Source: Candidatus Pantoea formicae (lineage in GTDB: Bacteria; Pseudomonadota; Gammaproteobacteria; Enterobacterales; Enterobacteriaceae). From it: a stretch of DNA of 64,000 nucleotides. The notes under the pieces were generated by a model that saw only the letters and a list, made by a program, of their open reading frames with translations, had not been told where the DNA came from and searched no databases. How positions within the stretch are numbered: the stretch's first letter is position 1; every line of letters begins with the position of its first letter. Shown here piece by piece: positions 51,586 through 61,205 of this stretch. A program made the position numbers and the translations under genes. The stretch spans positions 372,001 through 436,000 of the forward strand of contig NZ_VWXD01000004.1 in NCBI RefSeq assembly GCF_011752625.1. Direction: 5' to 3'.

Positions 51586-52640
51586 ATAGCATGCGTCAGC
51601 GGTTACTGATTATGCTGGCGCTGATTCTCCTCACCTGTCAGGTGATGAGCGCCATCTGGCTGTGGCATGAAAGCCGCGAACAGATCAGTTTCCTGGTTAA
51701 TGAAACCCTTTCAGCCCAAGCGCGTAATGACCGCGTCGAAAATGAGATTCGCGAAGCGATTGCGTCACTGCTGCTGCCCTCGTTAGTGATGATAGCCCTG
51801 ACGCTGCTGCTCTCCTTCTGGGCGATCAACTGGATTATTCGCCCACTGCGTTCGCTGCAAGATAGCCTGGCACACCGCTCCGCTGACAATCTCACCCCGC
51901 TGCCGGTCTATTCCGAGATGGATGAGATCGTCGCTGTCACGTCCTCCATCAATCAGCTTTTCTCCCGGCTTGACCATACGCTACAGCAGGAACGTTTATT
52001 TACGGCCGATGCGGCGCACGAGTTGCGTACACCCTTGGCAGGGCTGCGCCTGCATCTGGAGCTATTGCACCAGCAAAATGTGCCGCAGAGCGAAATGCTG
52101 ATTGAGCGCATCGATCAATTGATGCACACCGTTGAGCAATTGCTGATGCTGTCGCGTGCTGGCCAGGCGCTGGCGGGTGGTCACTATCAACAACTGCTGT
52201 GGCACAAAGACATCATGCAGCCGCTACAGCCGGAAATGGCCGAACTTTACGAACAACGCCAGCAAACGCTGCACTGGCCGCATAACAAAGACATCCCGCA
52301 GCAGGGTGAAGCGGTGTTGCTACGCCTGATGCTGCGCAATTTGCTTGAGAATGCTTCACGTTATAGCCCGGAAGGAAGTGAAGTGAGAGTGAATATGCAG
52401 CAAGACAAACAGCAGGTGATTATCGAAGTCTGGGATCAGGGGCCGGGCATTGATGCCGATGCAGCGGAAGAGTTAACCCAAGCGTTCCGTCGACGCGATC
52501 AGCGTTATGGTGGCAGTGGATTGGGCCTGAACATCGTGTTGCGCATCGTGCAGATGCATCGTGGCAGACTCGAGCTGATAAACCGTTCAGACAGCAGCGG
52601 GCTGATTGCCCGCTGCTATTTACCACAACAGCTGCTTTAG
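51582..52640 (+). CDS. pmrB: Sensor histidine kinase PmrB (BasS)
   Basis: 352 aa (E. coli BasS 363). Two membrane helices (about 8-27 and 64-83) enclose a short periplasmic loop holding two ExxE motifs, E30-x-x-E33 and E55-x-x-E58, the Fe3+/Al3+-sensing pattern known in Salmonella PmrB. HAMP, then H146 in ADAAHELRTPL, then the ATPase domain with DQGPGI. The usual partner pmrC (eptA) is not next to it. The 3' end overlaps fepA by four bases. Confidence 0.93.
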   Translation: MNSMRQRLLIMLALILLTCQVMSAIWLWHESREQISFLVNETLSAQARNDRVENEIREAIASLLLPSLVMIALTLLLSFWAINWIIRPLRSLQDSLAHRSADNLTPLPVYSEMDEIVAVTSSINQLFSRLDHTLQQERLFTADAAHELRTPLAGLRLHLELLHQQNVPQSEMLIERIDQLMHTVEQLLMLSRAGQALAGGHYQQLLWHKDIMQPLQPEMAELYEQRQQTLHWPHNKDIPQQGEAVLLRLMLRNLLENASRYSPEGSEVRVNMQQDKQQVIIEVWDQGPGIDADAAEELTQAFRRRDQRYGGSGLGLNIVLRIVQMHRGRLELINRSDSSGLIARCYLPQQLL

Positions 52641-54910
52641 AAGTGGGTGTTGAGGCTCATGTAGTAAGTACGGCCTGATTCGTTGTAGGTATTGGCACCC
52701 GCACCGTAGAGATACGCCCCAGTGGTGGCGTTACCGGTGGTTTGCGCATTACCTTCACGGAAGTGGCGCTTATCAAACAGGTTGTCGATACCCAAGGTGA
52801 CGCTGGCGTACTTGTTAACATCGTAAGTGCCGCTTAAGCCAATGATGGAGTAAGGACTGACCTTGTCGGTGGCGCTGCCGGTTACCGGCTGACCTTTGTA
52901 GTCATACTTTTTCGGCGTCTGCGTGCCGTACCAGGTCAGGGTGGTTTGCAGTGACAGATCCTGCGTTGCCTGCCAGCTCAGCGTGGAGTTCAAGGTGTAT
53001 TCCGGGATGATAGACAGACGATCCCCGGTTTCCTTGTTCTTACTCTGCAGCATATACGTGAAGTTGTTGTTCCACATTACGCTATCAGAGAACGGCACGT
53101 TAACCGTACCTTCCAGCCCTTCCACCACGGCTTTTGGTACGTTTTCCCACTTATAGATATCCGTGGTGCCATTCGAAGCTTTACCGACTGGCGCATAACC
53201 CGCTTCGATCTTGTTGCGATAATCGTTACGGAACCAGGTCAGACCCGCCTGATAGCCTTCGTGTTTCCACTCCAGACCAATCTCTTTGTTGAAACTGTTT
53301 TCGGCTTTCAGGTCCGGGTTACCTTGCAGGTAACAGGCGCCGGTACTGGCAGCACAACCCTGACCGTTGCTGTACAGCAGATAGTTCGGGTTGGTCTGGT
53401 ACAGGCTTGGCGCTTTATACGCCAGGCCCGCGCCCATCTTCAGTGTGAAGTCATCACCCAAACCTTGCGACAGGTTCAGAGACGGGCTCCAGTTGTTGCC
53501 GACAATCGAGTGATGATCAAAACGCAGGCTTGGCGTCAGCATGGTGCTGTCGGTCAGCTCCATGTTGTCTTCAGCGAACAGTGAGAAGATTTCCGCCTTA
53601 GAATAAGGGCTGCGGCCGGTATTCGACACGCCAGGTACAGAGCCGTAGTTAGCAGCCTGGGTGGTTGAAGAGGGATCCTTCATGCTCTGCTGGTTCCATT
53701 CGGTACCCAGCGTTGCTGTCTGGTTAATCAACCACTCAAACGGAATGCTGACTTCACTGTGCAGCAAAATATCGTCTAACTGAATGGTGTTAAAACCATC
53801 GTTAGAGAAGATACCTTCCGTACCTCCAGCCAGACCTTCGTTGATACGGGTGTTACGGGTTTTCTCATAACGCGCGTAGGTATTGGTGCTGACACCATTA
53901 TCCCAGGCACCGGTCCATTTCAACGAGATGTTCTGGCGATACAGGCGGTTAGTTTCATCACCATACAGGCTTTTCACTAACGCGCTGGTGTTGGTGTTCT
54001 GCGTGTCGCCTGCGTACAGGTTGCCTTGACGGCTGTAACCCGCTTGCAGCTCCAGGGTTTGCATTGGAGCAAACGCCCAGCTCAGTAACGCATTGATATC
54101 TTTATTGACCGAACCTTCACGGCCTGAAGGATAGCTGCCGGCATAAGTACCGGTACGTGCCGCTGCATGGCCTTCATTGATGTCATAAGCATCGGCCTGA
54201 GTTTTGGCTAAGCCACCGTACAAACGGAAGTTGAAGTCGTCACCCAGTGGCCCTTCAAGGCTGAAGTTGGTGCGTTTGGTTGCACCTTCGGCTTTGTGTT
54301 CCGGTGCATTGAAGTAGGTATTCCAAGAGCCGTGCCACTGCTGGTCGGTATATTTTTTGGTGACAATATTCACCACGCCGCCCGCTGCACCATTGCCATA
54401 GCGCACCGCAGCCGGACCACGAATGACGTCGATATGGTCAATCATTTCTGGCGGCACCCAGTTGGTGTCACCGCGCGTATCACGCTCGCCACGCCAGCCC
54501 AGACGTACAGAGTTGCGGCTGGTGATCGGCATACCATCCACCATAATCAAGGTGTTTTCCGGGCCCATGCCGCGAATATCGATCTGGCGATTGTTGCCGC
54601 GCTGACCACTGGTGGAGTTACCGGTCAGGTTAACGCCCGGCATGGTGCGAATAATTTCCGAGACATCACGCGCAGGCGGATGCTTTTTAATTTCGTCTGC
54701 GGTGATGGTTGAAACACCGGGTGCCTGCAGGTTTTGCTGCTGGGCAGTCACCATTAACGTGCCGCCGTTCATGGATTCGGCGTCGGGTGAAGATTGGCTG
54801 CTGGTCGTCTTGCTGGAAGTGTCTGCTGCCCAGGCGCTGCCGGAGAGCAGTGAGGCGCTCAGCCCCAGTTCAATCAAAATAGCTAATGATAATCGTGAAT
54901 AACGCGTCAT
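52637..54910 (-). CDS. fepA: Ferric enterobactin outer-membrane receptor FepA
   Basis: 757 aa from the ATG at 54910 (AGGA nine bases upstream; the ATG at 54919 sits directly on that site). Signal peptide about 29 residues ending AWA. TonB box region TLMVTAQQQ, plug domain (about 60-190, with PGVNLTGNSTSGQRGNNRQIDIRG in pieces), then a 22-strand barrel ending in Phe (SLNTHF). Very close to E. coli FepA. Divergent from fes with a Fur-box-like site between. Confidence 0.96.
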   Translation of the reverse strand: MTRYSRLSLAILIELGLSASLLSGSAWAADTSSKTTSSQSSPDAESMNGGTLMVTAQQQNLQAPGVSTITADEIKKHPPARDVSEIIRTMPGVNLTGNSTSGQRGNNRQIDIRGMGPENTLIMVDGMPITSRNSVRLGWRGERDTRGDTNWVPPEMIDHIDVIRGPAAVRYGNGAAGGVVNIVTKKYTDQQWHGSWNTYFNAPEHKAEGATKRTNFSLEGPLGDDFNFRLYGGLAKTQADAYDINEGHAAARTGTYAGSYPSGREGSVNKDINALLSWAFAPMQTLELQAGYSRQGNLYAGDTQNTNTSALVKSLYGDETNRLYRQNISLKWTGAWDNGVSTNTYARYEKTRNTRINEGLAGGTEGIFSNDGFNTIQLDDILLHSEVSIPFEWLINQTATLGTEWNQQSMKDPSSTTQAANYGSVPGVSNTGRSPYSKAEIFSLFAEDNMELTDSTMLTPSLRFDHHSIVGNNWSPSLNLSQGLGDDFTLKMGAGLAYKAPSLYQTNPNYLLYSNGQGCAASTGACYLQGNPDLKAENSFNKEIGLEWKHEGYQAGLTWFRNDYRNKIEAGYAPVGKASNGTTDIYKWENVPKAVVEGLEGTVNVPFSDSVMWNNNFTYMLQSKNKETGDRLSIIPEYTLNSTLSWQATQDLSLQTTLTWYGTQTPKKYDYKGQPVTGSATDKVSPYSIIGLSGTYDVNKYASVTLGIDNLFDKRHFREGNAQTTGNATTGAYLYGAGANTYNESGRTYYMSLNTHF

Positions 54911-55170
54911 TGTTTTCATTCCTGGATGGCCAGCGAAAAATGCCGTTGGATTCTTGACTGGCGAGCCGGTGAGAATATCCCTGTCCTTGTACGCTGAGTC
55001 CCAGACCTGGCAGTGCCATCCGTTGCATAACCTTCCAAAAGGAAAGAGTCAGGCGGAACGCGCGCGCTCTTTTTGAGCGGAAACACCCTATTGCAAATGC
55101 AAATAGTTATCAATAGTATTAAACATTAATCTTATGTAAATCTTTCCCTACACAGTGACTGGCAGCCCCT
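54911..55170. promoter_or_regulatory. fepA / fes divergent intergenic region
   Basis: 260 bases, AT-rich on the fes side. It holds one Fur-box-like palindrome (55098-55112). A small hairpin GCGCTC TTTTT GAGCG lies near 55062-55080. No other gene is visible. Confidence 0.6.
55098..55112. promoter_or_regulatory. Fur-box-like site, fepA / fes
   Basis: TGCAAAT-A-GTTATCA matches 11 of 14 arm positions of the 7-1-7 Fur inverted repeat TGATAAT-N-ATTATCA. Its place between divergent siderophore genes supports iron repression of both. Confidence 0.65.
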
Positions 55171-56382
55171 ATGACCTGGCGAAATGATGTGACCGGTAAC
55201 GAAGCCTGGTGGCAGGAGCAACAATCTCAAGGTATTCCTCGCGTCGATCTCCAACCGGATGGCACTTGTCTGGTCACCTTCTTCTGGCGCGATCCCCAAG
55301 GCAGTGAAAGCACCTCAAGCACACAGCGGGTGTGGATCAACATTACCGGCGTGACCGATCATCACCAGAAGCGTCCACCGCAATCCCTGGTGCGCGTAGC
55401 AGGCACCGATGTGTGGTACTGGCAAACGACGCTTCCTGCCAACTGGCGCGGCAGCTACTGTCTGATGCCCGATGAGCAAGCCACCGATTTCTCGGGTGAA
55501 GCCGACATGTACGCGTTACGTCAGTGGTGGCGTGAAAAATTTCCTACGGCCAAGGCCGATCCGCTCAATAAACTGCGCGGCTGGGCGGGCGGACGCGGTA
55601 TGGGCGTATCGCCGCTGCATCTGCCACAGGCCCCGAATCAGCAAATCTGGCAAGCTGTTGACGACGGCACTGCACCAACCATCGCTTTGCAACAATATCA
55701 GTGGGATAGCGCACTATTAGGCAATAGTCGCAAAGTGTGGATTTACACCACGGGCGAGTCTGATGCGGCGCAACGCCCACTCGCCATTCTGCTGGACGGG
55801 CAATTCTGGGCCAATCAAATGCCGATTGCCGGGCCATTGCAGCATCTCACTGACGCGAAGAAACTTCCCGCTGCGGTCTATCTGTTTATCGACATCATTG
55901 ACCGTGAGCACCGTAGCCGGGAACTGCCCTGTAACCCACAGTTTTGGCAGGCAGTTCAGCAGGAATTACTACCACAAGTGGCGGAGTGGGCTCCGTATCG
56001 CCAGCAGGCCAGCAGCACATTGGTGGCCGGGCAAAGCTTTGGTGGTCTGGCTTCGGTGTTCGCTGCGCTGCATTTCCCGGAATCTTTCGGCAACGCACTT
56101 AGCCTCTCGGGATCCTTCTGGTGGCCAGAGCGCGGTAATCCGCACGGTTGGCTGTTGCAGGCGCTGGATAGCGGCTTAGCCCCTAAACAGCCGCTGCGTT
56201 TTTGGCTAGAGGCCGGAAAACGCGAAGGCTTGATTCTGCAAGCTAACCAACAATTACAACAACAACTTACCGCGGCCGGTTATCAGGTTAACTACCAACC
56301 GGTTGAGGGCGGCCATGACGCGCTGTGCTGGCGCGGTGGTCTGCTCGACGGTCTGCAAGCCCTGTGGCGCAATCCGACTTAA
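55171..56382 (+). CDS. fes: Enterochelin esterase Fes
   Basis: 403 aa (E. coli 400). Cytoplasmic alpha/beta hydrolase that opens the trilactone of ferric enterobactin so iron is released. N-terminal domain with WINITGVTDHHQ and AGTDVWYWQT, then esterase domain with nucleophile S289 in GQSFGG and HDALCWRGGL near the C-terminus. entF starts only 32 bases downstream, with no ybdZ between. Confidence 0.95.
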   Translation: MTWRNDVTGNEAWWQEQQSQGIPRVDLQPDGTCLVTFFWRDPQGSESTSSTQRVWINITGVTDHHQKRPPQSLVRVAGTDVWYWQTTLPANWRGSYCLMPDEQATDFSGEADMYALRQWWREKFPTAKADPLNKLRGWAGGRGMGVSPLHLPQAPNQQIWQAVDDGTAPTIALQQYQWDSALLGNSRKVWIYTTGESDAAQRPLAILLDGQFWANQMPIAGPLQHLTDAKKLPAAVYLFIDIIDREHRSRELPCNPQFWQAVQQELLPQVAEWAPYRQQASSTLVAGQSFGGLASVFAALHFPESFGNALSLSGSFWWPERGNPHGWLLQALDSGLAPKQPLRFWLEAGKREGLILQANQQLQQQLTAAGYQVNYQPVEGGHDALCWRGGLLDGLQALWRNPT

Positions 56383-56414
56383 CTTCATCACGCAGGACGC
56401 AAACCGGAGCAACG

Positions 56415-59400
56415 ATGTCTGAATCTCTGATGAACAACACTATGACCGACCAACACACCTTGCCGCTGGTGGCGGCACAGCCCGGCATCTGGATTGCCGA
56501 CCAGCTGACCCAACACCACAATGCCTATGCCGTGGCCCACTTTGTGGAGCTTCGTGGCGCGATTAACAGTGCGTTGCTGGCACAAGCGATTGTGGCGGGA
56601 ATGCAGGAAGCCGATACCTTAAACATGGCGTTTGGCGAAGTCGAGGGAGAAGCCCTGCAGTGGGCGCAGCCACAAACCTTTAGCGCTCCCCAAATTGTCG
56701 ACCTGCGCGATGAAGTGGATGCCGCCGCCAAGGCGCGTGCGTTGATGCGTGCAGACATGAACGGCGATCTGCGCGTGTTGAGCGGTGCTAAATTATGGCA
56801 TCACACGCTGTATCGCATTGGCGATCAACACTGGTTTTGGTATCAGCGTTATCACCATTTGGTGGTCGATGGCTTTAGCTTTACCGCTATTACCCGCCGT
56901 ATCGCCAATCTCTACACAGCCGCAGTCCAGCAACAGGACGCTGAACCCACGCCGTTTATCCCGTTTAGCGAGGTGGTGGAAGAGTATCAGCGCTATCAGG
57001 AATCCGCTTCTTTTACGCGCGACCGTGAATTCTGGCGCGAAAAAGGCGCGGCACTGCCCTCGCCGGCGTCCTTGTCACCACTGCCTCTTGCCGGACAAAG
57101 CGCAAGCACCGATCTGCTACGCCATAGCGTGACGCTCGATCACAACACTTTCCAGGCGTTAACCCACCAGCATCCGCAATCGAGCGCGGCCGATTTGGCT
57201 TTTGCCTTGGTGGCATTGTGGCTGGCTCGTCTCAGTGGACAGAATGACTTCGCCGCTGGATTTATCTTTATGCGCCGCATCGGTTCCGCCGCGCTGTGCG
57301 CCACCGGTCCGGTGATCAATGTGCTGCCGATGGCCGTGCATTACGATCCTACCCAGCCGATCGCCGCGCTCGCCACGCAACTGGCGGGTGAAGTGAAGAA
57401 AATGCGCCGCCACCAGCGTTATGATGCAGAACAGGTACAGCGCGATTTGGGCCGTCTCGGCGATGGTGACCCGCTATATGGTCCGGTGATCAACCTGAAG
57501 ATGTTTGATTATCAGCTCGATTTTGCCGGTGTGGAGGGTATTACCCATCAGTTGGCTTCGGGGCCGGTGCGCGATCTGGAAATTGCGATCTACCTGAGCG
57601 AACAGGGTGAGGTGACGCTGGAGCTGCTGGCCAATGCGGAGCGCTATAGTGAATCGACCTTACTGCGCCACGCCAGCCGTTTTGCTTTGCTGCTCAATCA
57701 GCTCGCGGCACAACCCCTGTGCCCTCTGGGTGAACTCGATCTGCTGACCACGGATGAACACGAACAGATCGCCCGTATCAATCAGACGGCACATCCCGTT
57801 CCGGTAGAAACTTTGGCCTCATTGCTGGCAAAGCAGGTTGAACATACGCCGAATGCGCCTGCTCTGGCCGATGCCACGCATCAACTCAGCTATCACGACA
57901 TGCAGCAGCAAGTCTTCGCGCTCGCGGCCGAACTCACGGCAGCAGGCGTACAGCGCGGCGATATTGTGGCGGTGGCTTTACCGCGTTCGGTTCAGCTTTC
58001 GCTCGCGTTACAGGCGATCGTTTCACTCGGTGCGGCTTACCTACCGTTGGATACCAGTTATCCCGATGAACGTTTACAGCTGATGCTGGAAGATGCCGTG
58101 CCGAAAACGCTGATTACCTCGTCAGATCTGCGTGCCCGCTTTAGCGCTATCGCCCAAGTTAAGCAACTGCACTTTGATGCGCTCTATACCGGCGTGGATG
58201 CACCAGCCCCGGCTAGCGCACCGACGCCGCAGGATGCGGCTTACATCATCTACACTTCTGGCTCAACGGGACGTCCGAAAGGTGTTTTGGTAGGCCATGA
58301 AGCGATTGTGAACCGCCTGCTGTGGATGCAAGATCGTTACCCGCTGCAAGCCGATGATGTAGTTTTGCAGAAAACCCCGAGCAGTTTCGATGTTTCAGTC
58401 TGGGAATTCTTCTGGCCGCTGCTGGTTGGTGCGCAGTTGGTGATGGCTCCACCGGAGGCACACCGCGATCCTGAAGCACTGCAACAACTGTTTGCCCGCT
58501 ACAAAGTCACCACCACGCATTTCGTACCCTCGATGCTGGCGGCCTTTGTCGCGGCCCTTGATAACCCACAAGCCATCACTTGCTGCGCTAGCCTGCGAAA
58601 CGTGTTTTGCAGCGGCGAAGCGCTTCCCACTGACCTGTCGCGTGAATGGGAAAAACTGACGCACGTCCCTCTGCACAACCTGTATGGTCCTACCGAAGCC
58701 GCGGTTGATGTCAGCTGGTATCCTGCATTTGGTGACGCGCTGGCAGCCGTCGAAGGCGCGAGCGTACCGATTGGTTTCCCAGTATGGAACACGGGGTTGC
58801 GTATTCTTGATGCACGCATGCAGCCAGTGCCACCGGGCGTGGCGGGCGATCTTTATCTCACGGGCGTACAGTTGGCGCATGGCTATCTTGGCCGTCCAGA
58901 ACTGACCGCCAGCCGCTTTATTGCCGATCCTTTTGTCCCCGGCGAGCGTATGTATCTGACCGGTGATGTCGCACGCTGGCTGGATAACGGTGCCGTGGAA
59001 TATCTCGGCCGCAGTGACGATCAGCTAAAAATTCGTGGTCAGCGCATCGAGCTTAACGAAATCGATCATGTATTAAGTGCTCAGCCAGGCATTGAGCAGG
59101 CTGTCACCCATGCTGCGGTGCTGGGCAATGCCGCGACGCAAAGCGGTGATGCGCGCCAACTGGTGGGTTATGTGATTGCAGAGCATCCAGTGGATGGCGA
59201 AGCGTTGCGTGAAGCACTAGCACAGCGCCTGCCCGCGCATATGGTGCCGGTGGCGATTGTGCAGCTTGAAGCTTTCCCACTCAGCAGCAACGGCAAATTG
59301 GATCGTAAAGCCCTGCCTCTGCCGCAAAACGCGGCTGACAGCGTGGGCCGCGAACCGCATGCAGGGCTGGAAACCCAGTTGGCACAGGCTTTCTGCCAAC

Positions 59401-60329
59401 TGCTGGATCGCGAATACATCAGCGCGCAAGATGATTTCTTCGCCTTGGGTGGACACTCGTTGCTGGCGATGCGTTTAGCGGCGCAGTTGCGGCGTGAACT
59501 ACAACAACCGGTTTCGGTGGGGCAAATTATGGTGGCCTCAACGGTGGAAAAACTGGCACGGTTGCTCAGTGATGCACAATCACATCAGCAAGCCGGTTTT
59601 GAAGCGGTGCTGCCACTGCGTCAAGGCGCGGGGCCAACGCTGTTCTGTTTCCATCCTGCATCGGGCTTTGCGTGGCAGTTCAGCATTCTGCAACGTTACC
59701 TCGCGCCGCGCTGGTCGCTGGTCGGTATCCAGTCTCCGGACACCGATAGCCCACTCAATCAGAGCGCGCATCTTGATGAGGTGTGCGAGGCGCATCTGCA
59801 AACCTTGCGTGACGTGCAGCCGCACGGACCGTACTTCTTCCTCGGCTACTCGCTCGGCGGCACACTGGCGCAAGGCATTGCGGCGCGGCTGGAAGCGGCA
59901 GGTGAAGAGGTTGCCTTCCTCGGCTTGCTCGATACCTGGCCACCGGAAACGCAGAACTGGGATGAAAAGCGCGGTGAGAATGTGTTGGACCCGGCGGTAC
60001 TGGAAGAAGTGAATCGCGAGCGCGAGCAGTTTATCGCCGCGCAACGCCATCAGGCGGGTGAAGAGATGCGCGCGATGTTCGATACCATCGAAGCTAACTA
60101 CGCCAGTTCAGTGCGCCTGCTGGCGACGGCACGCAGCGCTCGCTTTAAGGGGCGCGCCACCCTGTTCCTGGCTGAGAAAACGCAGCAGCCCGGCCAGGAC
60201 GCGCGCCGTGCCTGGACACCCTACGTAGGTGAGTTAGAGGTATGGCCGATGGATTGTGCTCACGTGGAGATCATTTCACCGCAGATGTTTGAACAGATTG
60301 GGCCGCTGTTGCAGCGGATATTGGGTTAA
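56415..60329 (+). CDS. entF: Enterobactin synthase component F (EntF, NRPS)
   Basis: 1304 aa from the ATG at 56415 (CGGAGCAACG before it; E. coli 1293). Nonribosomal peptide synthetase that activates serine and forms the trimeric lactone with EntE/EntB. Domains in order: condensation (H147-H148..D152-G153), adenylation (YTSGSTGRPKG; Stachelhaus region with DVSWYPAFGD), peptidyl carrier with phosphopantetheine S1015 (GGHSLLAM), and thioesterase with S1146 (GYSLGG). A longer frame upstream lies inside fes. In E. coli an MbtH-like partner (YbdZ) sits between fes and entF; it is missing here. Confidence 0.97.
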   Translation: MSESLMNNTMTDQHTLPLVAAQPGIWIADQLTQHHNAYAVAHFVELRGAINSALLAQAIVAGMQEADTLNMAFGEVEGEALQWAQPQTFSAPQIVDLRDEVDAAAKARALMRADMNGDLRVLSGAKLWHHTLYRIGDQHWFWYQRYHHLVVDGFSFTAITRRIANLYTAAVQQQDAEPTPFIPFSEVVEEYQRYQESASFTRDREFWREKGAALPSPASLSPLPLAGQSASTDLLRHSVTLDHNTFQALTHQHPQSSAADLAFALVALWLARLSGQNDFAAGFIFMRRIGSAALCATGPVINVLPMAVHYDPTQPIAALATQLAGEVKKMRRHQRYDAEQVQRDLGRLGDGDPLYGPVINLKMFDYQLDFAGVEGITHQLASGPVRDLEIAIYLSEQGEVTLELLANAERYSESTLLRHASRFALLLNQLAAQPLCPLGELDLLTTDEHEQIARINQTAHPVPVETLASLLAKQVEHTPNAPALADATHQLSYHDMQQQVFALAAELTAAGVQRGDIVAVALPRSVQLSLALQAIVSLGAAYLPLDTSYPDERLQLMLEDAVPKTLITSSDLRARFSAIAQVKQLHFDALYTGVDAPAPASAPTPQDAAYIIYTSGSTGRPKGVLVGHEAIVNRLLWMQDRYPLQADDVVLQKTPSSFDVSVWEFFWPLLVGAQLVMAPPEAHRDPEALQQLFARYKVTTTHFVPSMLAAFVAALDNPQAITCCASLRNVFCSGEALPTDLSREWEKLTHVPLHNLYGPTEAAVDVSWYPAFGDALAAVEGASVPIGFPVWNTGLRILDARMQPVPPGVAGDLYLTGVQLAHGYLGRPELTASRFIADPFVPGERMYLTGDVARWLDNGAVEYLGRSDDQLKIRGQRIELNEIDHVLSAQPGIEQAVTHAAVLGNAATQSGDARQLVGYVIAEHPVDGEALREALAQRLPAHMVPVAIVQLEAFPLSSNGKLDRKALPLPQNAADSVGREPHAGLETQLAQAFCQLLDREYISAQDDFFALGGHSLLAMRLAAQLRRELQQPVSVGQIMVASTVEKLARLLSDAQSHQQAGFEAVLPLRQGAGPTLFCFHPASGFAWQFSILQRYLAPRWSLVGIQSPDTDSPLNQSAHLDEVCEAHLQTLRDVQPHGPYFFLGYSLGGTLAQGIAARLEAAGEEVAFLGLLDTWPPETQNWDEKRGENVLDPAVLEEVNREREQFIAAQRHQAGEEMRAMFDTIEANYASSVRLLATARSARFKGRATLFLAEKTQQPGQDARRAWTPYVGELEVWPMDCAHVEIISPQMFEQIGPLLQRILG

Positions 60330-60332
60330 AAC

Positions 60333-60408
60333 ATACCCGGTGCGCATCAATGCGCACTATGTAGGGGCGGCATTTATGCCGCCCTGGCATTTATACCGAA
60401 TCGGGTAT
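60333..60408. repeat. 76-bp nested palindromic element between entF and fepC
   Basis: Outer inverted repeats ATACCCG (60333-60339) and CGGGTAT (60402-60408) enclose two hairpins: GTGCGCAT/ATGCGCAC (60340-60357) and GGGCGGCAT/ATGCCGCCC (60365-60373/60376-60384). It fills the gap between convergent genes; its right end reaches the fepC stop codon. It resembles a REP/MITE-like intergenic repeat and may also end transcription. Confidence 0.7.
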
Positions 60409-61205
60409 TATCTTCCTCGCCCCAGCGGCACGATCATCGGCGTATGGGCCACCGGATCTTCGACAATCACACAGCGTAAACCGTACACCTGCTCAATTAA
60501 CGCGGGCGTTACGATCTCTGCTGGCTTGCCTTCCGCGATAATCTTGCCGTGACGCATAGCAATCAAGTGCGTGGCATAGCGACAGGCATGATTGAGGTCA
60601 TGCAACACCACCACCAGCGTGCGGCCATGCTGCTGGTTCAATTCCTGCATCAGTTCCAGCAGCTCAATCTGATGCGTGATGTCCAGCCAGGTTGTCGGTT
60701 CATCCAGCAGCAAAAGTGGCGTTTGCTGTGCTAACACCATGGCTATCCACACGCGCTGTCGCTGCCCACCGGATAAGGTATCGACCAGTTGTTGTGCCAA
60801 ATCAGCCACGCCCGTCGCGCGCATCGCCTGCTGCACCGCCTCTTCATCCTCCTCGCGCCAGCGACCAAACAGCGCCTGGTGAGGATAGCGCCCGCGCGCC
60901 ACCAGCTCCGACACGCTAATGCCAGCAGGCGCATTCGAACTTTGGGGCAGCAGTCCAAGCCGCCGTGCCACTTCTTTCGTGGGATAGCGCGCAATGGCCT
61001 CGCCATCTAAATACACATCACCTTTTAGCGGTGTGTTGAGGCGGCTTAATGTCCGTAATAAGGTGGATTTACCACAGGCGTTCGGGCCGATAATCACCGT
61101 CAGCTCCCCTTCCGGGATCGCCACTGACAGATTCTCCGCCACGATTTTTTTGTCATAGCCAAGCGTCAGGCTTTCGCCATACAGACGTGAAGGAATATCG
61201 ATCAT
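60408..61205 (-). CDS. fepC: Ferric enterobactin ABC transporter ATPase FepC
   Basis: 265 aa (E. coli 271). Walker A GPNACGKST near residue 37, signature LSGGQRQRVWIAMVLAQ and Walker B LLLLDEPTTWLD. Powers uptake of ferric enterobactin through FepDG. Start overlaps the fepG stop by four bases. E. coli fepE, between entF and fepC there, is absent. Confidence 0.96.
   Translation of the reverse strand: MIDIPSRLYGESLTLGYDKKIVAENLSVAIPEGELTVIIGPNACGKSTLLRTLSRLNTPLKGDVYLDGEAIARYPTKEVARRLGLLPQSSNAPAGISVSELVARGRYPHQALFGRWREEDEEAVQQAMRATGVADLAQQLVDTLSGGQRQRVWIAMVLAQQTPLLLLDEPTTWLDITHQIELLELMQELNQQHGRTLVVVLHDLNHACRYATHLIAMRHGKIIAEGKPAEIVTPALIEQVYGLRCVIVEDPVAHTPMIVPLGRGR

Noticed and set aside
56383-56414. 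Hidden ybdZ gene between fes and entF
   Set aside because: The space is 32 bases and no MbtH motif is found in any frame of the overlapping region.
60330-60407. Small gene or fepE remnant between entF and fepC
   Set aside because: The gap is made of palindromes and has no coding frame similar to FepE.
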